33,652 nucleotides of DNA. Origin: Sphingopyxis sp. Its GTDB lineage: Bacteria > Pseudomonadota > Alphaproteobacteria > Sphingomonadales > Sphingomonadaceae. Under the pieces are notes generated by a model, which saw only the letters and a program-made list of their open reading frames with translations, was not told the origin of the DNA and searched no databases. The stretch covers positions 1-33,652 of the forward strand of contig NZ_JADIZJ010000010.1 in the NCBI RefSeq assembly GCF_016704835.1, given 5' to 3'. Of the stretch, positions 19,114-29,027 are shown one piece after another. Each line of letters starts with the position of its first letter. The first letter of the stretch is position 1. The position numbers were made by a program, and so were the translations under genes.

Positions 19114-19896
19114 ATGTCCGAATCCGACGCTCCTTCCACCGACCCGCGCTTGTCAGCGCGTCGAGTGTTAAGCACTTTCGCCATTACGACCTCGTGATGG
19201 CCGCTTTCGTCGCGGTGCTGCTGCTCAGCAACATGATCGGCGCGTCGAAGCTGTCGATGGTTGGCGGTTGACCTTTGGCGCAGGCATCCTGTTTTTCCTG
19301 ATGAGCTACGTCATCGGCGACGTGCTGACCGAAGTCTATGGCTATGCCCGGGCGCGCAGGGTGATCTGGGCCGATTTCGGGCCGCTGATATTCATGGCGG
19401 TCATGAGCTGGGTCGTGCTCGCCATGCCCCCCGCGCCAGACTGGTGGTGCAGCGGGACCGAGGCGCTGACGCTGAAAGCCGGCGAGGCCAGTGGCAGCGG
19501 CGCGGTGTGCCAGGCGACCTATGACAGCGTATTCGGCAGCGCGTGGCGTATCGTCCTCGCGTCGATCGTCGCGTTCTGGGCCGGTGAGTTCGTCAACAGC
19601 TACGTCCTGGCGCGGATGAAGGTCGCGACGGGCGGGCGCTTCTGTGGATGCGCACGATCGGATCAACGATCGTCGGCCAGGGATCGACAGTCTGATCTTT
19701 ACCCCATCGCCTTCCTCGGTATCTGGGAAACCGAGCAGGTGCTGCTGGTTATGGCGACGAACTGGGCGATGAAGGTCGCTTGGGAAGCAGCGTTAACCCC
19801 GCAACTTATCTGGTCGTGGGCGCGTTGAAACGCCGCGAAGGTGTCGATGTGTTCGACGAAGGCACCGACTTTACGCCATTCGCTGCCAAGGTTTGA
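19114..19896 (+). CDS. yhhQ: YhhQ-type queuosine-precursor transporter, frame-interrupted
   Basis: An inner-membrane importer of the VUT/YhhQ family, which brings in queuosine precursors for tRNA modification. Recognisable blocks are VAVLLLSNMIGASKLSM, AGILFFLMSYVIGDVLTEVY, YGYARARRVIW, and near the end IAFLGIWETEQVLLVMATNW. It ends EGTDFTPFAAKV at 19896. The likely start is the ATG at 19114 (MSESDAPSTDPRL). Indels are needed near 19,168, 19,265, 19,645, 19,690 and 19,795, so this gene marks where the error density rises. The following gene starts three bases later, suggesting cotranscription. Confidence 0.85.
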
Positions 19897-19899
19897 TCC

Positions 19900-20292
19900 A
19901 TGACATTGATTGAAATCGCCTCGCTGTTCGAGGAACGGAAACTTTCGATCATCGAAGCGAGCGGCTTAGGCGATGCGTTGCACATCTATTTCGGGCTAGC
20001 GCTGTTTCTTGCCGTCCGGCCCGCATGGCGGTGGCGCGGCGGTTGGCTTGTCGCATGGTTTGCGGTGCTGGCGATGGCCTGCGGTGGCGAATGGCTCGAC
20101 ATGACCGCCGAACATAGTCGCTCGACGATCCAGCCCGATGCGGCGCATTGGCACGACATCTGGAATACGATGTTCTGGCCCACAGTGCTGCTTGTCATCG
20201 GGCGCTGGCTTCAGCCGAAAGCGAAGTCCGCGGTCGACGCGCCGACCGATTTGTCAGGCGAGGACGCCGAGGGCCGCCTCGAACAGGCGTAG
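19900..20292 (+). CDS. Small membrane protein, VanZ-like layout
   Basis: A 130-residue protein with an intact frame and about three predicted membrane helices: IYFGLALFLAVRP, WLVAWFAVLAMACGGEW and WNTMFWPTVLLVIGRW. It is not recognised as a characterised family; the GEWLDM motif between helices and the overall layout recall short VanZ-like or integral membrane hypotheticals. Its 3' end overlaps the convergent purQ gene by 39 bases. Confidence 0.65.
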   Translation: MTLIEIASLFEERKLSIIEASGLGDALHIYFGLALFLAVRPAWRWRGGWLVAWFAVLAMACGGEWLDMTAEHSRSTIQPDAAHWHDIWNTMFWPTVLLVIGRWLQPKAKSAVDAPTDLSGEDAEGRLEQA

Positions 20293-20916
20293 CCCGTCGG
20301 TGCCGCCATGCGCGCGGTCGATCGCGCGCTCGGGGTGCGGCATCATGCCCAGCACATTGCCGGCGTCGTTCAGTACCCCTGCGATATCGCGCGCCGAGCC
20401 GTTGACGCTGTCAGCGTAGCGAAAGGCGACGCGCCCGTCGCCTTCGATGCGGTCGAGCGTTGCGGCGTCGGCGAAATAATTGCCGTCGTGATGCGCGACC
20501 GGAATGTTGATTTCTTCACCAGCGTTATAGCTCGCGGTGAACAGCGACTGGCTGTTTTCGACCCCAGCGGCACGGGGCGGCAGACAGTTCAACCCGGCGT
20601 TGCGCATCAGCGCGCCAGCAACTGCGCTTCGGTCAGCACCTGGAAACCGCTGCGACACGCCGAGCACCGGGACGCCGCGGCCTGCGGCATCGGCGACCGC
20701 GCGCAGGATCGGCGAGCGCGCCGCCATTGCGCCCGAAACGCAAATAGTCGCCATAGAAAACCGCCGGGCAGCGCGATGAACTCGGCGCCATCGGGCAGGT
20801 CAGTGTCGCGGTGCCACACCATCGCGGGCGCGCCACCAGTGACCCGTCTTAGCGCGACGGCCATGTCGCGGTCGCAGTTGAGCCCGGAAAGACGACGATA
20901 ACGGCGGTCTTGCGGC
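20254..20916 (-). CDS. purQ: Phosphoribosylformylglycinamidine synthase, glutaminase subunit, frame-interrupted
   Basis: PurQ releases ammonia from glutamine for the fourth step of purine synthesis, working with PurL and PurS. Visible blocks are KTAVIVVFPG, LNCDRDMAVALRRVTGG, EFIALPGGF and GDYLR, then VPVLGV with the nucleophile-Cys region (GFQVLTEA), and finally MMPHPERAIDRAHGGTDGL with its catalytic His and Glu. At least five indels separate these pieces. The start ATG is not readable: AT-AGCCGC at about 20,916 appears to have lost the G of ATG. As purQ is normally needed for purine-free growth, the breaks are probably sequence errors. Confidence 0.85.
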
Positions 20917-20924
20917 TATGGTCT

Positions 20925-21155
20925 TTAGGGCGCTCGATGCGGTAGTTTTCGATCACCATATTGGCGAGCAGCTTGGCGCACATCGCATCGAGATCGCATC
21001 GTTTGTCCTGGTCGGCGACGTCGAGTTCGATGAAACGTCTGGCGCGGACGTCGGCGACGCTGCCGAAGCCCAGCCCTTCGAGGGCATGGTGGATCGCCTT
21101 TGCCCTGCGGATCCAGAACTCCCGGCTTGAGTGTCACATAGACATTCACTTTCAT
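20925..21155 (-). CDS. purS: Phosphoribosylformylglycinamidine synthase subunit PurS, frame-interrupted
   Basis: A small structural subunit that bridges PurL and PurQ. It begins MKVNVYVTLKPGVLDPQGK at the ATG at 21155, and in other frames continues as ALEGLGFGSVADVRARRFIE and CAKLLANMVIENYRIERP, ending at the TAA at 20925. The length of about 76 residues is normal. Several indels cancel overall, as start and stop are in one frame while the middle is not. It lies directly upstream of purQ, as in other alphaproteobacteria. Confidence 0.85.
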   Translation of the reverse strand: MKVNVYVTLKPGVLDPQGKGDPPCPRRAGLRQRRRRPRQTFHRTRRRRPGQTMRSRCDVRQAARQYGDRKLPHRAP

Positions 21156-21262
21156 GGGCGTCGACCTTTGTAAGCGGGGGTGCGGGAGGATGGGCGCGCC
21201 TATGCCCGCGAATCAACTTCCGGGCAAGGGGTTGCGCAGCCTAAAAATGTCACTGTTCGAAT

Positions 21263-21277
21263 TGCGAACCAGTCGCA
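21263..21277 (+). promoter_or_regulatory. Possible Fur-type operator before bfd
   Basis: TGCGA-accag-TCGCA is a 15-base inverted repeat about 60 bases before the bfd start, and a further ttgcgaat half-site lies near 21,288. This resembles alphaproteobacterial Fur sites, which contain TGCGAAT-type halves. Iron control of bfd is well known in other bacteria, so the placement makes sense, but the match is only partial. Confidence 0.4.
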
Positions 21278-21338
21278 TCTTTCCTGTTGCGAATCCCCGC
21301 ACTATCCCTACATCATGGTTGCTGAGAAGGATCTGCAC

Positions 21339-21512
21339 ATGGTCGTCTGTGTCTGCAACGCAATAAGAGAAAGCCAGCTGCGCGATGTCGCGCGCGATGG
21401 CCAGTTGCGCTGTGCCAAGGCAGCTTACGCACAATTGGGCCGCAAACCCAAGTGCGGCCAGTGCCCGCCTTTCGCCTGCATTATCATCAGCGCAGTCGCC
21501 GCCACCGCCTGA
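21339..21512 (+). CDS. bfd: Bacterioferritin-associated ferredoxin
   Basis: A 57-residue [2Fe-2S] protein that helps to release iron from bacterioferritin. The four cluster cysteines are Cys4 and Cys6 (VCVCNAI) and Cys39 and Cys42 (PKCGQCPPFA), the spacing expected of Bfd. The ATG at 21339 follows AGAAGG. The frame is intact, though the last ten residues may be shifted. Bacterioferritin follows 96 bases downstream on the same strand, so the pair probably forms an iron-storage operon. Confidence 0.88.
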   Translation: MVVCVCNAIRESQLRDVARDGQLRCAKAAYAQLGRKPKCGQCPPFACIIISAVAATA

Positions 21513-21608
21513 TTTTCTTGGTTTTCGCCATTTTGACCTTGCTTGATGGGGCCCGCGCTTATAACGCGCCTATCCTGATTCCCGAGACAAAATGGCAGGA
21601 ACGACACC

Positions 21609-22095
21609 ATGAAGGGCGACGGAAAAGGTCATCGATTTTCTTAACGAGGCGTCAAGAACGAGCTGACCGCCATCAACCAATATTGGTTGCACTATCGCAT
21701 GCTCGACAATTGGGCGTCGCGCGCCTCGCCAAGTTCGAACGCGAAGAGTCGATCGACGAGATGAAGCATGCCGACCAGCTTGTTGATCGCATCCTCTTTC
21801 TCGGCGGCCCGCCCAATTTCCAGATGCTCGGTCGGCTTCGCGTCGGCGAGACCGTCGAGGAAATCCTGAAGGCCGATCTCGCGCTCGAGGAAGAGGCGAT
21901 CCCGCTGCTCTAGGACGCGATGGCGCACAGCGAAAGCGTGCGCGATTATGTCAGCCGCGACCTCTTTCGGGTCGATCCTGGCCAGCGAAGAACATCATGT
22001 CGACGAGCTGGAAAAGCAGTTCGAGATGATCGAGCGGATGGGGATCGAGAATTATATTCAGCTGCAGTCGAAGCCGTCGGGCGAAGAGATCGGAT
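21609..22095 (+). CDS. bfr: Bacterioferritin, frame-interrupted with a premature stop
   Basis: A haem-containing iron-storage protein of about 160 residues. After MKGDG the blocks KVIDFLNEA, NELTAINQYWLHYRMLDNWG, EESIDEMKHADQLVDRI (ferroxidase Glu and His, haem-ligand Met) and LFLGGPPNFQMLGRLRVGE are clear, then EEHHVDELEKQFEMIERMG. Indels occur at 21,620, 21,650, 21,712 and near 21,975. At 21,911 a TAG replaces the usual Lys codon (LL-KDAMAHSESV), which is a base substitution, not an indel. The C-terminal stop is uncertain; the family would end near SKPSGEE, about 22,090. Confidence 0.88.
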
Positions 22096-22098
22096 CTT

Positions 22099-22125
22099 CG
22101 TCATCCGGCTTTCGCCGGGATGACG
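22099..22125. repeat. Short palindromic repeat (CGTCATCC...GGATGACG)
   Basis: CGTCATCCGGC and GCCGGGATGACG face each other around a four-base loop, with one unpaired G. This is the core of the REP-like intergenic palindromes common in sphingomonad genomes. It lies at the 3' end of bfr. Confidence 0.6.
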
Positions 22126-22148
22126 GATCGGGCAACATCGACGGATCT

Positions 22149-22175
22149 GAGGGGCGCTTCCGAGCGCCTCTTTTT
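22149..22175 (+). terminator. Intrinsic terminator after bfr
   Basis: GGCGC-ttccga-GCGCC flanked by GA/TC and followed directly by TCTTTTT on the plus strand. It is placed where the bfd-bfr transcript should end. Confidence 0.7.
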
Positions 22176-22319
22176 GCTTGTATTTGCAACTGTTTCTCAA
22201 TAGCAAGATGAGGCAGTCCCTCCTGCCGGCCGCCGCATCTTAAAGATGCGCTTCAAAGCGGCCGGCATCCTTTCGAACCGGAAGAGGCGGACCACTTGGA
22301 CCGGGAGGACGACACCATC

Positions 22320-22737
22320 ATGCAAAGCAGCGCTGATCCGCCAATTGAGCGAGCAACCCGGGTGCGCGATCTCTCGGTCGAAGCCGCACAGGCGGTTCTC
22401 GCGCCCGTTACTGCATCCCCGCGCCGCCGCAGCGAGCGCGACCCGATCCCCGAACTCGAACGGCGCTGGGGCAACATCCTGGCTGCGCGGCGCTATCGCC
22501 TCGTGGTCGAAGGATCGGTCTTCGCGTCTGGCCGGACCCCTTTGTCGTCGCCCCGCCCTGCTGCCCGCGCATCAGTTTCTGACGAGGCGCTGCTTGCGGC
22601 GATGGTGAGCGCTGCGGCGCAGCGCGACCGGCCAGTTCGACTTTGCTGACCGCCGAGATGCTGGCGGCGACGCGCGCGAGATGATCTTCGCCGCGCTGGA
22701 GAATTTCATCCGTGCGCAAAAGCCGGAGCGGATCTAG
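22320..22737 (+). CDS. Hypothetical protein, frame-interrupted
   Basis: Not recognised. The ATG at 22320 follows GGGAGG (11 bases away) and opens MQSSADPPIERATRVRDLSV, then VEAAQAVLAPVTASPRRRS. Later RRWGNILAARRYRLVVEGS reads well in the same frame. The end is best in other frames: LTAEMLAATRAR and EMIFAALENFIRAQKPERI, with a TAG at 22735. Two or three indels are needed. The product would be soluble and mostly helical, with charged segments and about 138 residues. Confidence 0.45.
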
Positions 22738-22809
22738 CATAGCAAAAATGGGAGATTACCCATTGCCGTTATGAGTAGGAAACCGACCGTCTGAGAAGTT
22801 CGAATCATC

Positions 22810-22864
22810 GGACTTGATCCGGGATCCACGGCGACAGCGCAGCTATGGATCCCGGATCAAGTCC
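22810..22864. repeat. Perfect 19-base inverted repeat, sphingomonad REP-like
   Basis: GGACTTGATCCGGGATCCA (22810-22828) and its exact complement (22846-22864) flank a 17-base loop and are followed by gcgatgacg. The words GATCCCGGATCAAGTCC and GATGACG are typical of alphaproteobacterial intergenic palindromes. It sits between the hypothetical gene and the M16 peptidase gene, which converge here, so it can also end transcripts from both sides. It is error-free, unlike its surroundings. Confidence 0.75.
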
Positions 22865-22948
22865 GCGATGACGATAAGGCGAATATCCTCCGTCGCGCAG
22901 CGATGGGAATGATAAACGGCAGCATCGGTCGTTAGCTGAGGCTCGCCC

Positions 22949-25823
22949 CTACTTGCCAACCTTGTCGCTCACCGCCTTGATCACGAGCGCCTTGTCGTCG
23001 ACCAGATAGCGCCTGGCCAGCAGCCGCAACTCTGCCGGCGTCGCGGCTTCGACTTCGCCAATCCCCTGCGGCCGCGGTCCAGGCGATCGGTCTGGCTCGT
23101 CGCCTCGGCGACATAGTTCAACCAATAGGCGTTTTCACGCCGCGATTTGGTCATCGCTTCGACCAGCGGCTTGTGCGCGCGGTCGAGCAGGTCGGCATCG
23201 ACGGGGGCGTCGCGCAGCTCCTTGGCGATCGCAAAGATAGCGGCGCGCGTTGTCGCCAGATCCTTGTGATCGACATTGCTTGCGGCGAAGAGATGGCCGT
23301 AGCCCGGAAATTCGTCCGACAGGCTGGCGGCCGCGCCGGGACCGTAGCTTTCCCCGAGCTTCGCGCAATTCCTCGGTCAGCTTCAATTGCATGACGCGCG
23401 CAAGCAGGTTGAGCCGCATCGCTTCGCTCAGGTTGCTGTCGTCGCGCGCGGGCCAGTAGACGCGAAGCTCGGCCTGCTCGGCCGGCCCCTTGTGGATCAG
23501 CGTCCGCCTCGCTGCGGTCAGCCGCAAATTACGCACCCGCGCCTCGCGGCGAATTAAAGGCGGCACGGCGTTCGGGCAATGCGCGAAAGGACGCCGCGAT
23601 CGCATCGATCGCCGCCTGCTCGTCGATGTCCCTGACGACGCCGATCTCGATCGCGCCCTTTGCAAAGCCGTCGGCCAACACCGGTTTCAGCTGCGCCCAG
23701 TCGAGCGTCATCAGCTTGGCGAGCGGCGGGGTCTCGCGAGCGCGGGTCGTCGTTGACCAGAATGCCCTCGCGTCGCGGCCGATCACCGCCGCAGGGGTCG
23801 CATCATTCGCGGCATATTGCTGCGGCAGCACGCGGCGGATCAGCGCAAGCCCGTCGGGGCGATAGCCGGGTGGGTCAGAAACGCCGCCATCAACTTCGCC
23901 TGTAGCCCAAAATCTTCGGGCGAGGTCACGCGCCGCCGCCAAACGCATCGGTGGCATTGCCGAAACCGGGGCTGACCGTCTTGCCCGCGAGGATCGAACG
24001 CAGTTCGTCGAGGCTATGCGCCTCGAGCCCGCCCAGCATCAGTGATCCCGCCAGCGACACCTTCGTCGGATCGTTCCGCGTCGCGAGCAGATTGCCGCTA
24101 TCGACACGCAGCGACAGCATCACGCGGTCTTTCTGAAAATCGGTTTTCTTGATGTTGAGCATGACATTGTTTGCGAAGCGGACCCGGCGAATACCGAGAT
24201 CCTCGATCCGATCGTCGCTGACGATTCGTCCCGGGGTGCCGAAATTGTCATAGGCGAAGGCCGCATTGGCAGCTTCTGTCGGCGCCGCTACCGCAACCTG
24301 GGCCGAGCTGCGCAACGCGGCGAGGATCGCGTCGGTGCCGCTGTCGATCGGCTTTTCGCCGAAACCCGCGCGAGCGGCGCACCGAAGCCTCCATTCGCTT
24401 GCGGAACGCCGCGGGTACAAGCGCCGCGGCGCTGAGCGATGGTGCGGTCGCCTCAAACAACGCCTGCGACGTTTCAGGGCGGGCAAAAACGAAATCGCCC
24501 TTCGCCGCGGCAATCAGCGTCGGCGAGCGCATCGCTGCGCCGCGTCGTCACCCCGGCAACCGCATTGGCGCAGCGCAGTACGCCGCGTCGCCAGTTGCTC
24601 GGCAACTTCGGCTGAGTGAAGCCGCTCGATAGCGCGGCGCTGCTCCTGCTCGATCAGCGCCAGCGCTTCGCCACGCGCCCTTAGTGACCGCTCCGACGGT
24701 GACCTGATCGAAGACCTTCCAGCCCGCCGCTTCACCGGAAATAACCGCCCAAGATCGGCGATCCTCGTTGAGCGCAAGCTTCGCCAGACGGCGGCTGACG
24801 ATCGCTTCGCCGACATCCTCGGCAAGGCTGCGCCGCGCTTCGCCTTTGGTATCGGCTTCGTCGACCCACGGTTTGAAGGCCGCGAGGGTGACCGATCCTG
24901 GATCGCGGGATCGATGAAATCGTCGGCGCCGCGGCGCGCTGATAATCGATCGTGCCGATGTCAGGATTGGCGCCGGCGGCACCGCGCCCTTCCAGTCGCC
25001 GAAACGCGCCTTGATCTTAGCCTCGACCGCCGCAGGATCGAAATCGCCGACCATCACCAGTGTCGCCCGCTCCGGCCGGTAGTAGAGATCATACAGGTCG
25101 CGCAGCCGCGTTGCTGGCGCAGTCTTTATCACCTCTTCGGTGCCCACCGGCAGGCGGCTCGCAACCTTCATCTCCCGCATCTGGAAATCGAGCTGGTCGA
25201 TCAGATTGGCGCAGCTGATAGGTGTCGCGGGCGCGACGTTCGGACAGGATGATGCCGCGTTCGCGATCGACCGCAGTCGGATCGATCGCGAGCTCTCCAC
25301 CGGTCTCTCGCATCAGCATCAGCCCGGTGTCGATCAGATCGTCCGAAGCATTGGGCAGGTCGAGCTGATAGATCGTCTCGTCAAAGCCTGTCGACGCATT
25401 GGTATCGGCGCCGAACGCCAGCCCTTTGCGTTCGAGCAGCTTGATCATCTCGCCTTCGGGCACGTTGGTCGATCCGTTGAACGCCATATGTTCGAGGAAA
25501 CGGGCCAGCCCACGCCGGTCCTCGGCCTCGGCAAAGCTGCCGACGTCGAACCGCATCCGCAGGACGACGCTGTCCTTGGGCGCGCTGTTCGCCAGCAGCG
25601 CATATTTCATCCTGCTGGGCAGCACGCCAAAGACGATGTTCGATCGACCGGCACATCGCTGGCGGCGAAGTTCCACGCTTTCCCCGGCCTCGGTTTGCGG
25701 ATTGGCGGCTGGTGGTCGCAGGGTGGCGCGCCGTACCGCGGGCAAGGCCGGTGCGGCGGTCGCGATCAGCAGGACGAGGGGCGAGCAGCGCGGCCGAAAC
25801 ACGCCGACAAAGGATTTGGTCAC
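22949..25823 (-). CDS. M16-family zinc metallopeptidase (pitrilysin-like), heavily frame-interrupted
   Basis: A periplasmic or exported peptidase of about 955 residues with the usual two M16 halves. The GTG at 25823 opens TKSFVGVFRPRCSPLVLLIA and then TAAPALPAV, a signal peptide. The active-site block reads RGLARFLEHMAFNGSTNVPE, where the family has HFLEH; the first zinc ligand is Arg here. A downstream glutamate is in ERGIILSERRARD. In the second half QKDRVMLSLRVDSGNLLAT and GLEAHSLDELRSILAGKTVSPGF are typical. It ends IKAVSDKVGK at 22949. At least ten indels are needed. Because of them I cannot say whether the His-to-Arg change is real. Confidence 0.85.
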
Positions 25824-25863
25824 GCCCAACGGTGTGGCCACCCCGCGGCCGGTCAAGCGCTGG

Positions 25864-26985
25864 TTATGCGACCCACCTGATGCTTTGGAACGACGACGTC
25901 TGGCGGCGATCGGCCGCCTTTGCGGCACAAAGCGCTGCGTCGGCGACCTCGCAGAGATCGCGTGCCATATGCCCATGCTTCCGGGCCAGGACGCGGCGCC
26001 GATGCTGGCGTTCACGCGGATCAGACGACCGTCGATGCGATAGGGCGCGGCGAGCGCTGAAAGAATGTGGTCGGCGAGAGAGGTTTCGAGCAGCCGCGAT
26101 CCGCTGGCGCCAGGATTGCTAATTCGTCGCCACCCTGCCTCGCGACGACGGCATGCCGGCCGCACGCCCCGCGCAGCCGCTCGGCAATTTCGCACAGCAG
26201 CAGGTCACTGACGGCATGCCCATGCGCATCATTGACCGGTTTGAAAACCCATTGAGATCGAGCAACGCGATGAAGAAATGGTTGCCGGCGCCCGCGGCCG
26301 CGATTTCCTCGGTCGAGACAAAGGTCGAATTCACGCTGATTGGCCAGCCCAGTGAGCGGCCGGTGCACGCGAGCCCGCGCATCTGGCGCTGCAATTCGAG
26401 CAGGCCGATCACCCGGTCATGCTGCTGGATCACCACACGGAGCAGGAACAGAGTCGCGATGACCAGACTGGTGCCAGCCGCAATTTCGGGCGAGCGCCCT
26501 GACGTCCGCATCAACAGCGAACGGGACCCAGTCCGACCCCAAGGTTCACGAACGCCGCAAACTGGATCGACGACAGGCAATCAGGCAGTCGCGAGCGACC
26601 CCATCGCCATGATCATCGCATAATTAGCTAAAAGGCGCCGCAGGCGCAGCAAGCCAGCTGGTCACCGTCCAGACGCTGCACATCAGCGCCGTGATGCCCG
26701 ACAGTCAGCTGGCCTCCGGATCAGGCGTGGTTGACGCAGCGCGGGGGCTCATTCTTGCGGCCGCGATTGTGCATGAGGAACAGGGAAACCGAGGATGCCA
26801 ACAGCGGCGAGGATCACCGGAAAACCGATGCGAACTGCCGACGAACCGCCGCGACCCCGCATAAATCGCAGATAAGTCGTCGCCGCGAGCATCAGGAAGA
26901 GCATCGGGGTCAGCGTCTCGATGCGATTGGCGCGCAGTATCGCGACATCGTCCCGGATTCTCCGGCACCGGCGGAAAATCCGCAT
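25864..26985 (-). CDS. Membrane-bound GGDEF diguanylate cyclase, frame-interrupted
   Basis: A probable cyclic di-GMP synthase of about 370 residues. The ATG at 26985 (MRIFRRCRRIRDDVAIL) follows CAGGAG. Two N-terminal membrane helices are visible (LTPMLFLMLAATTYLRF and GFPVILAAVGILGF), and another near LVIATLFLLRVVI. After a linker, DPLTGLANQREFD-like sequence leads into FFIALLDLNGF, KPVNDAHGHAVSDLLL and the active-site loop RQGGDELAIL (GGDEL, an accepted variant). The tail IRVNASIGAASWPG and the final AALCAAKAA-type helix are in place, ending at 25864. At least five indels. The N-terminal helices may sense a signal, unknown here. Confidence 0.75.
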
Positions 26986-27083
26986 GATCAACTCCTGTTA
27001 AAGACCCCCCGCGATTACGACGGCCTAACAACCTGACGGTAAATCAACCCCAGCCAAGCGGCCCCGCCCGGCAATCCGGCCGA

Positions 27084-27862
27084 TCAGCTGCCCTTTTTTC
27101 CGATGGCTTTCGAGATCGGTTGACGGCATTATCGCCGCCTCGGCAGCGGCGGCCAAGCCGGCGCGCGACTTCCTGATAGGCTTCTTCCTCACCGCCGAGG
27201 TCGCGGCGGAAGCGGTCCTTGTCGAGCTTTTCGCCGGTGGTCATGTCCCACAGGCGGCAGCTGTCGGGGCTGATCTCGTCGGCCAGGATCACGCGGCTGT
27301 AATCGCCGTCCCAGATGCGGCCGAATTCCAGCTTGAAATCGACCAGGCGGATGTTGATCGCCGCGAACATGCCGCACAGGAAATCGTTCACCCGGATCGC
27401 CATCGACGAGATGTACTGCATCTCATCGTTGTTGGCCCAGCCAAAGCAGGCGATGTGCTCTTCCGCGATCATCGGATCGCCCAGCGCATCGTCCTTGTAA
27501 TAGTATTCGATCAGCGTGTGCGGCAGCGGTTCGCCCTCGGGGATGCCGAGGCGCTTGGAGATCGAGCCCGCCGCGACATTGCGCACCACCACTTCGATCG
27601 GCACGATTTCCACCTGGCGGACCAGCTGCTCGCGCATGTTCAGCCGGCGGATGAAGTGGTTGGGCACGCCGATGTGGTTGAGCCGGGTGAACACGAACTC
27701 GCTGATGCGGTTGTTGATCACGCCCTTGCCCTGGATCGTGCCCTTCTTCTGGGCGTTGAACGCGGTGGCGTCGTCCTTGAAATACTGGATCAGGGTGCCA
27801 GGCTCGGGCCCTTCGTAGAGGATCTTGGCCTTGCCTTCGTAGATCTGGCGGCGACGGGACAT
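27084..27862 (-). CDS. purC: SAICAR synthase
   Basis: Purine synthesis, joining aspartate to CAIR. The frame is intact from MSRRRQIYEGKAKILYEGPE through NNRISEFVFTRLNHIGVPNH, EIVPIEVVVRNVAAGSISKR, DFKLEFGRIWDGDYSRVILA and DEISPDSCRLWDMTTGEKLD to EEAYQEVARRLG, all strong family motifs. The last 30 codons are shifted: the expected C-terminus is in another frame as ESHRKKG. Removing one A from the run of six near 27,100 gives HRKKGS and a TGA at 27084-27086, which I use as the end. The uncorrected frame would run on to 27044. The gene is about 6 kb from purS and purQ. Confidence 0.92.
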
Positions 27863-28037
27863 GGCGCAAACTTCGTCGAACCAATGAATGACCCCGGCAA
27901 AGCGACTCAGATGGAGGCGCGGCGCCGGGGCGATGGGGCCTATAGTGGCAAAGGTCGGCGCGTCATCCCGGCATCGCGGCCACCTCCTTACGTTTACGTC
28001 AACTAGAGCCAGCACTCTCCCCGTGTCGCTTGCAACG

Positions 28038-28992
28038 ATGAACGAAGCCGCGAGACAGATGAGCTTCGACCAGATCTGCTCTCGCGACAAGCATGAGGGC
28101 ATCGCGCCGCTGACGTTGCACCGCCCCGACCGGATGAACGCCTTTCACGACCGAAATGATGCTAGAAATCGCCGCGGCGCTCGACGAGTGGGACGCCGAC
28201 GACGGCGTCCGCGCGGTGATCTTCACCGATCGGGCGACTGCGTTTATTGCGCCGGCGCCGATCTGGGCCAGGTGCCGCCACCTTCGGATTCGCGACAAGC
28301 GCAACGGACAAGCTGGCGATCCTGCCCGATGGCATGTCGGCAAGCCCGGTCAGCGAAGACGGCACGATCGACTGGTCGCACCTGCTGATCTGCGATCTCG
28401 GGTGGGCGCAGTCGATGCGGATCTTCGACCGCAAAAAGCCGGTATTGGGAGCGATCAACGGCGCCGCGGTGGGTATCGGCAAACGATACGATGACGCTGT
28501 CGATGGACGCTCGCCCGCCATGGCGACCGCGCGCTACGGCTTCGTCTTCGCGCCGCGGGATCGTGCCCGGAAGCGGCGCCGAGCTGGTTCCTGCCCCGCC
28601 TCGTCGGCATCCAGAATGCAGTCGACTGGCGCTATTCGGGCCGCCCGATCGACGCCGCCGAAGCACACGAAAAGGGGGCCCGTCCAATCGGTCCACAAGC
28701 CACGAGCTGCTATCGACGCCGCGATCGCCAAGTCGCGCGAGTTGGGACTGATCACAGCGCCCCGGTATCGGTCGCGTTCACTCGCCACATGCTGTGGCGC
28801 ATGCTCGGTGCGCCGCACCCCATGAGCGCGCACCGCTGGGACAGCTGCGCGATCTTCGCCCGCGGACGCAGCGCCGACGCCGCCGAGGGGTGTCGAGCTT
28901 TCTCGAAAAGCGCCCCGCCAACTTCACTGTCAGCGTCGCGAACGACTATCCCTGGTTCGCCGAATTCGAGGATGCGGCGCCGCGCCAGCTAA
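28038..28992 (+). CDS. Enoyl-CoA hydratase/isomerase (crotonase family), frame-interrupted
   Basis: A CoA-ester-processing enzyme. Blocks in order: GIAPLTLHRPDRMNAF, EMMLEIAAALDEWDADDGVR with AVIFT, a CAGADLG-like segment (first oxyanion-hole strand), KPVLGAINGAAVGIG (second), then ARYGFVFA and FLPRLVGIQNAVDWRYSGRP. The C-terminal part is DSCAIFARGRS and SSFLEKRPANFTVSVANDYP. The start is the ATG at 28038 or the one at 28059 (MSFDQI). At least seven indels split the frame. The substrate cannot be told. It is divergent from purC with 175 bases between, and it converges on the phosphatase gene. Confidence 0.8.
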
Positions 28993-29027
28993 GTTGGCAA
29001 TATATCTCCGTTGCCCACGCGCCGCCG

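Noticed and set aside
22810..22864. Terminal repeat of a transposon
   Set aside because: The arms are only 17 bases apart and match the general REP-like palindromes of sphingomonad intergenic DNA; no transposase is near.
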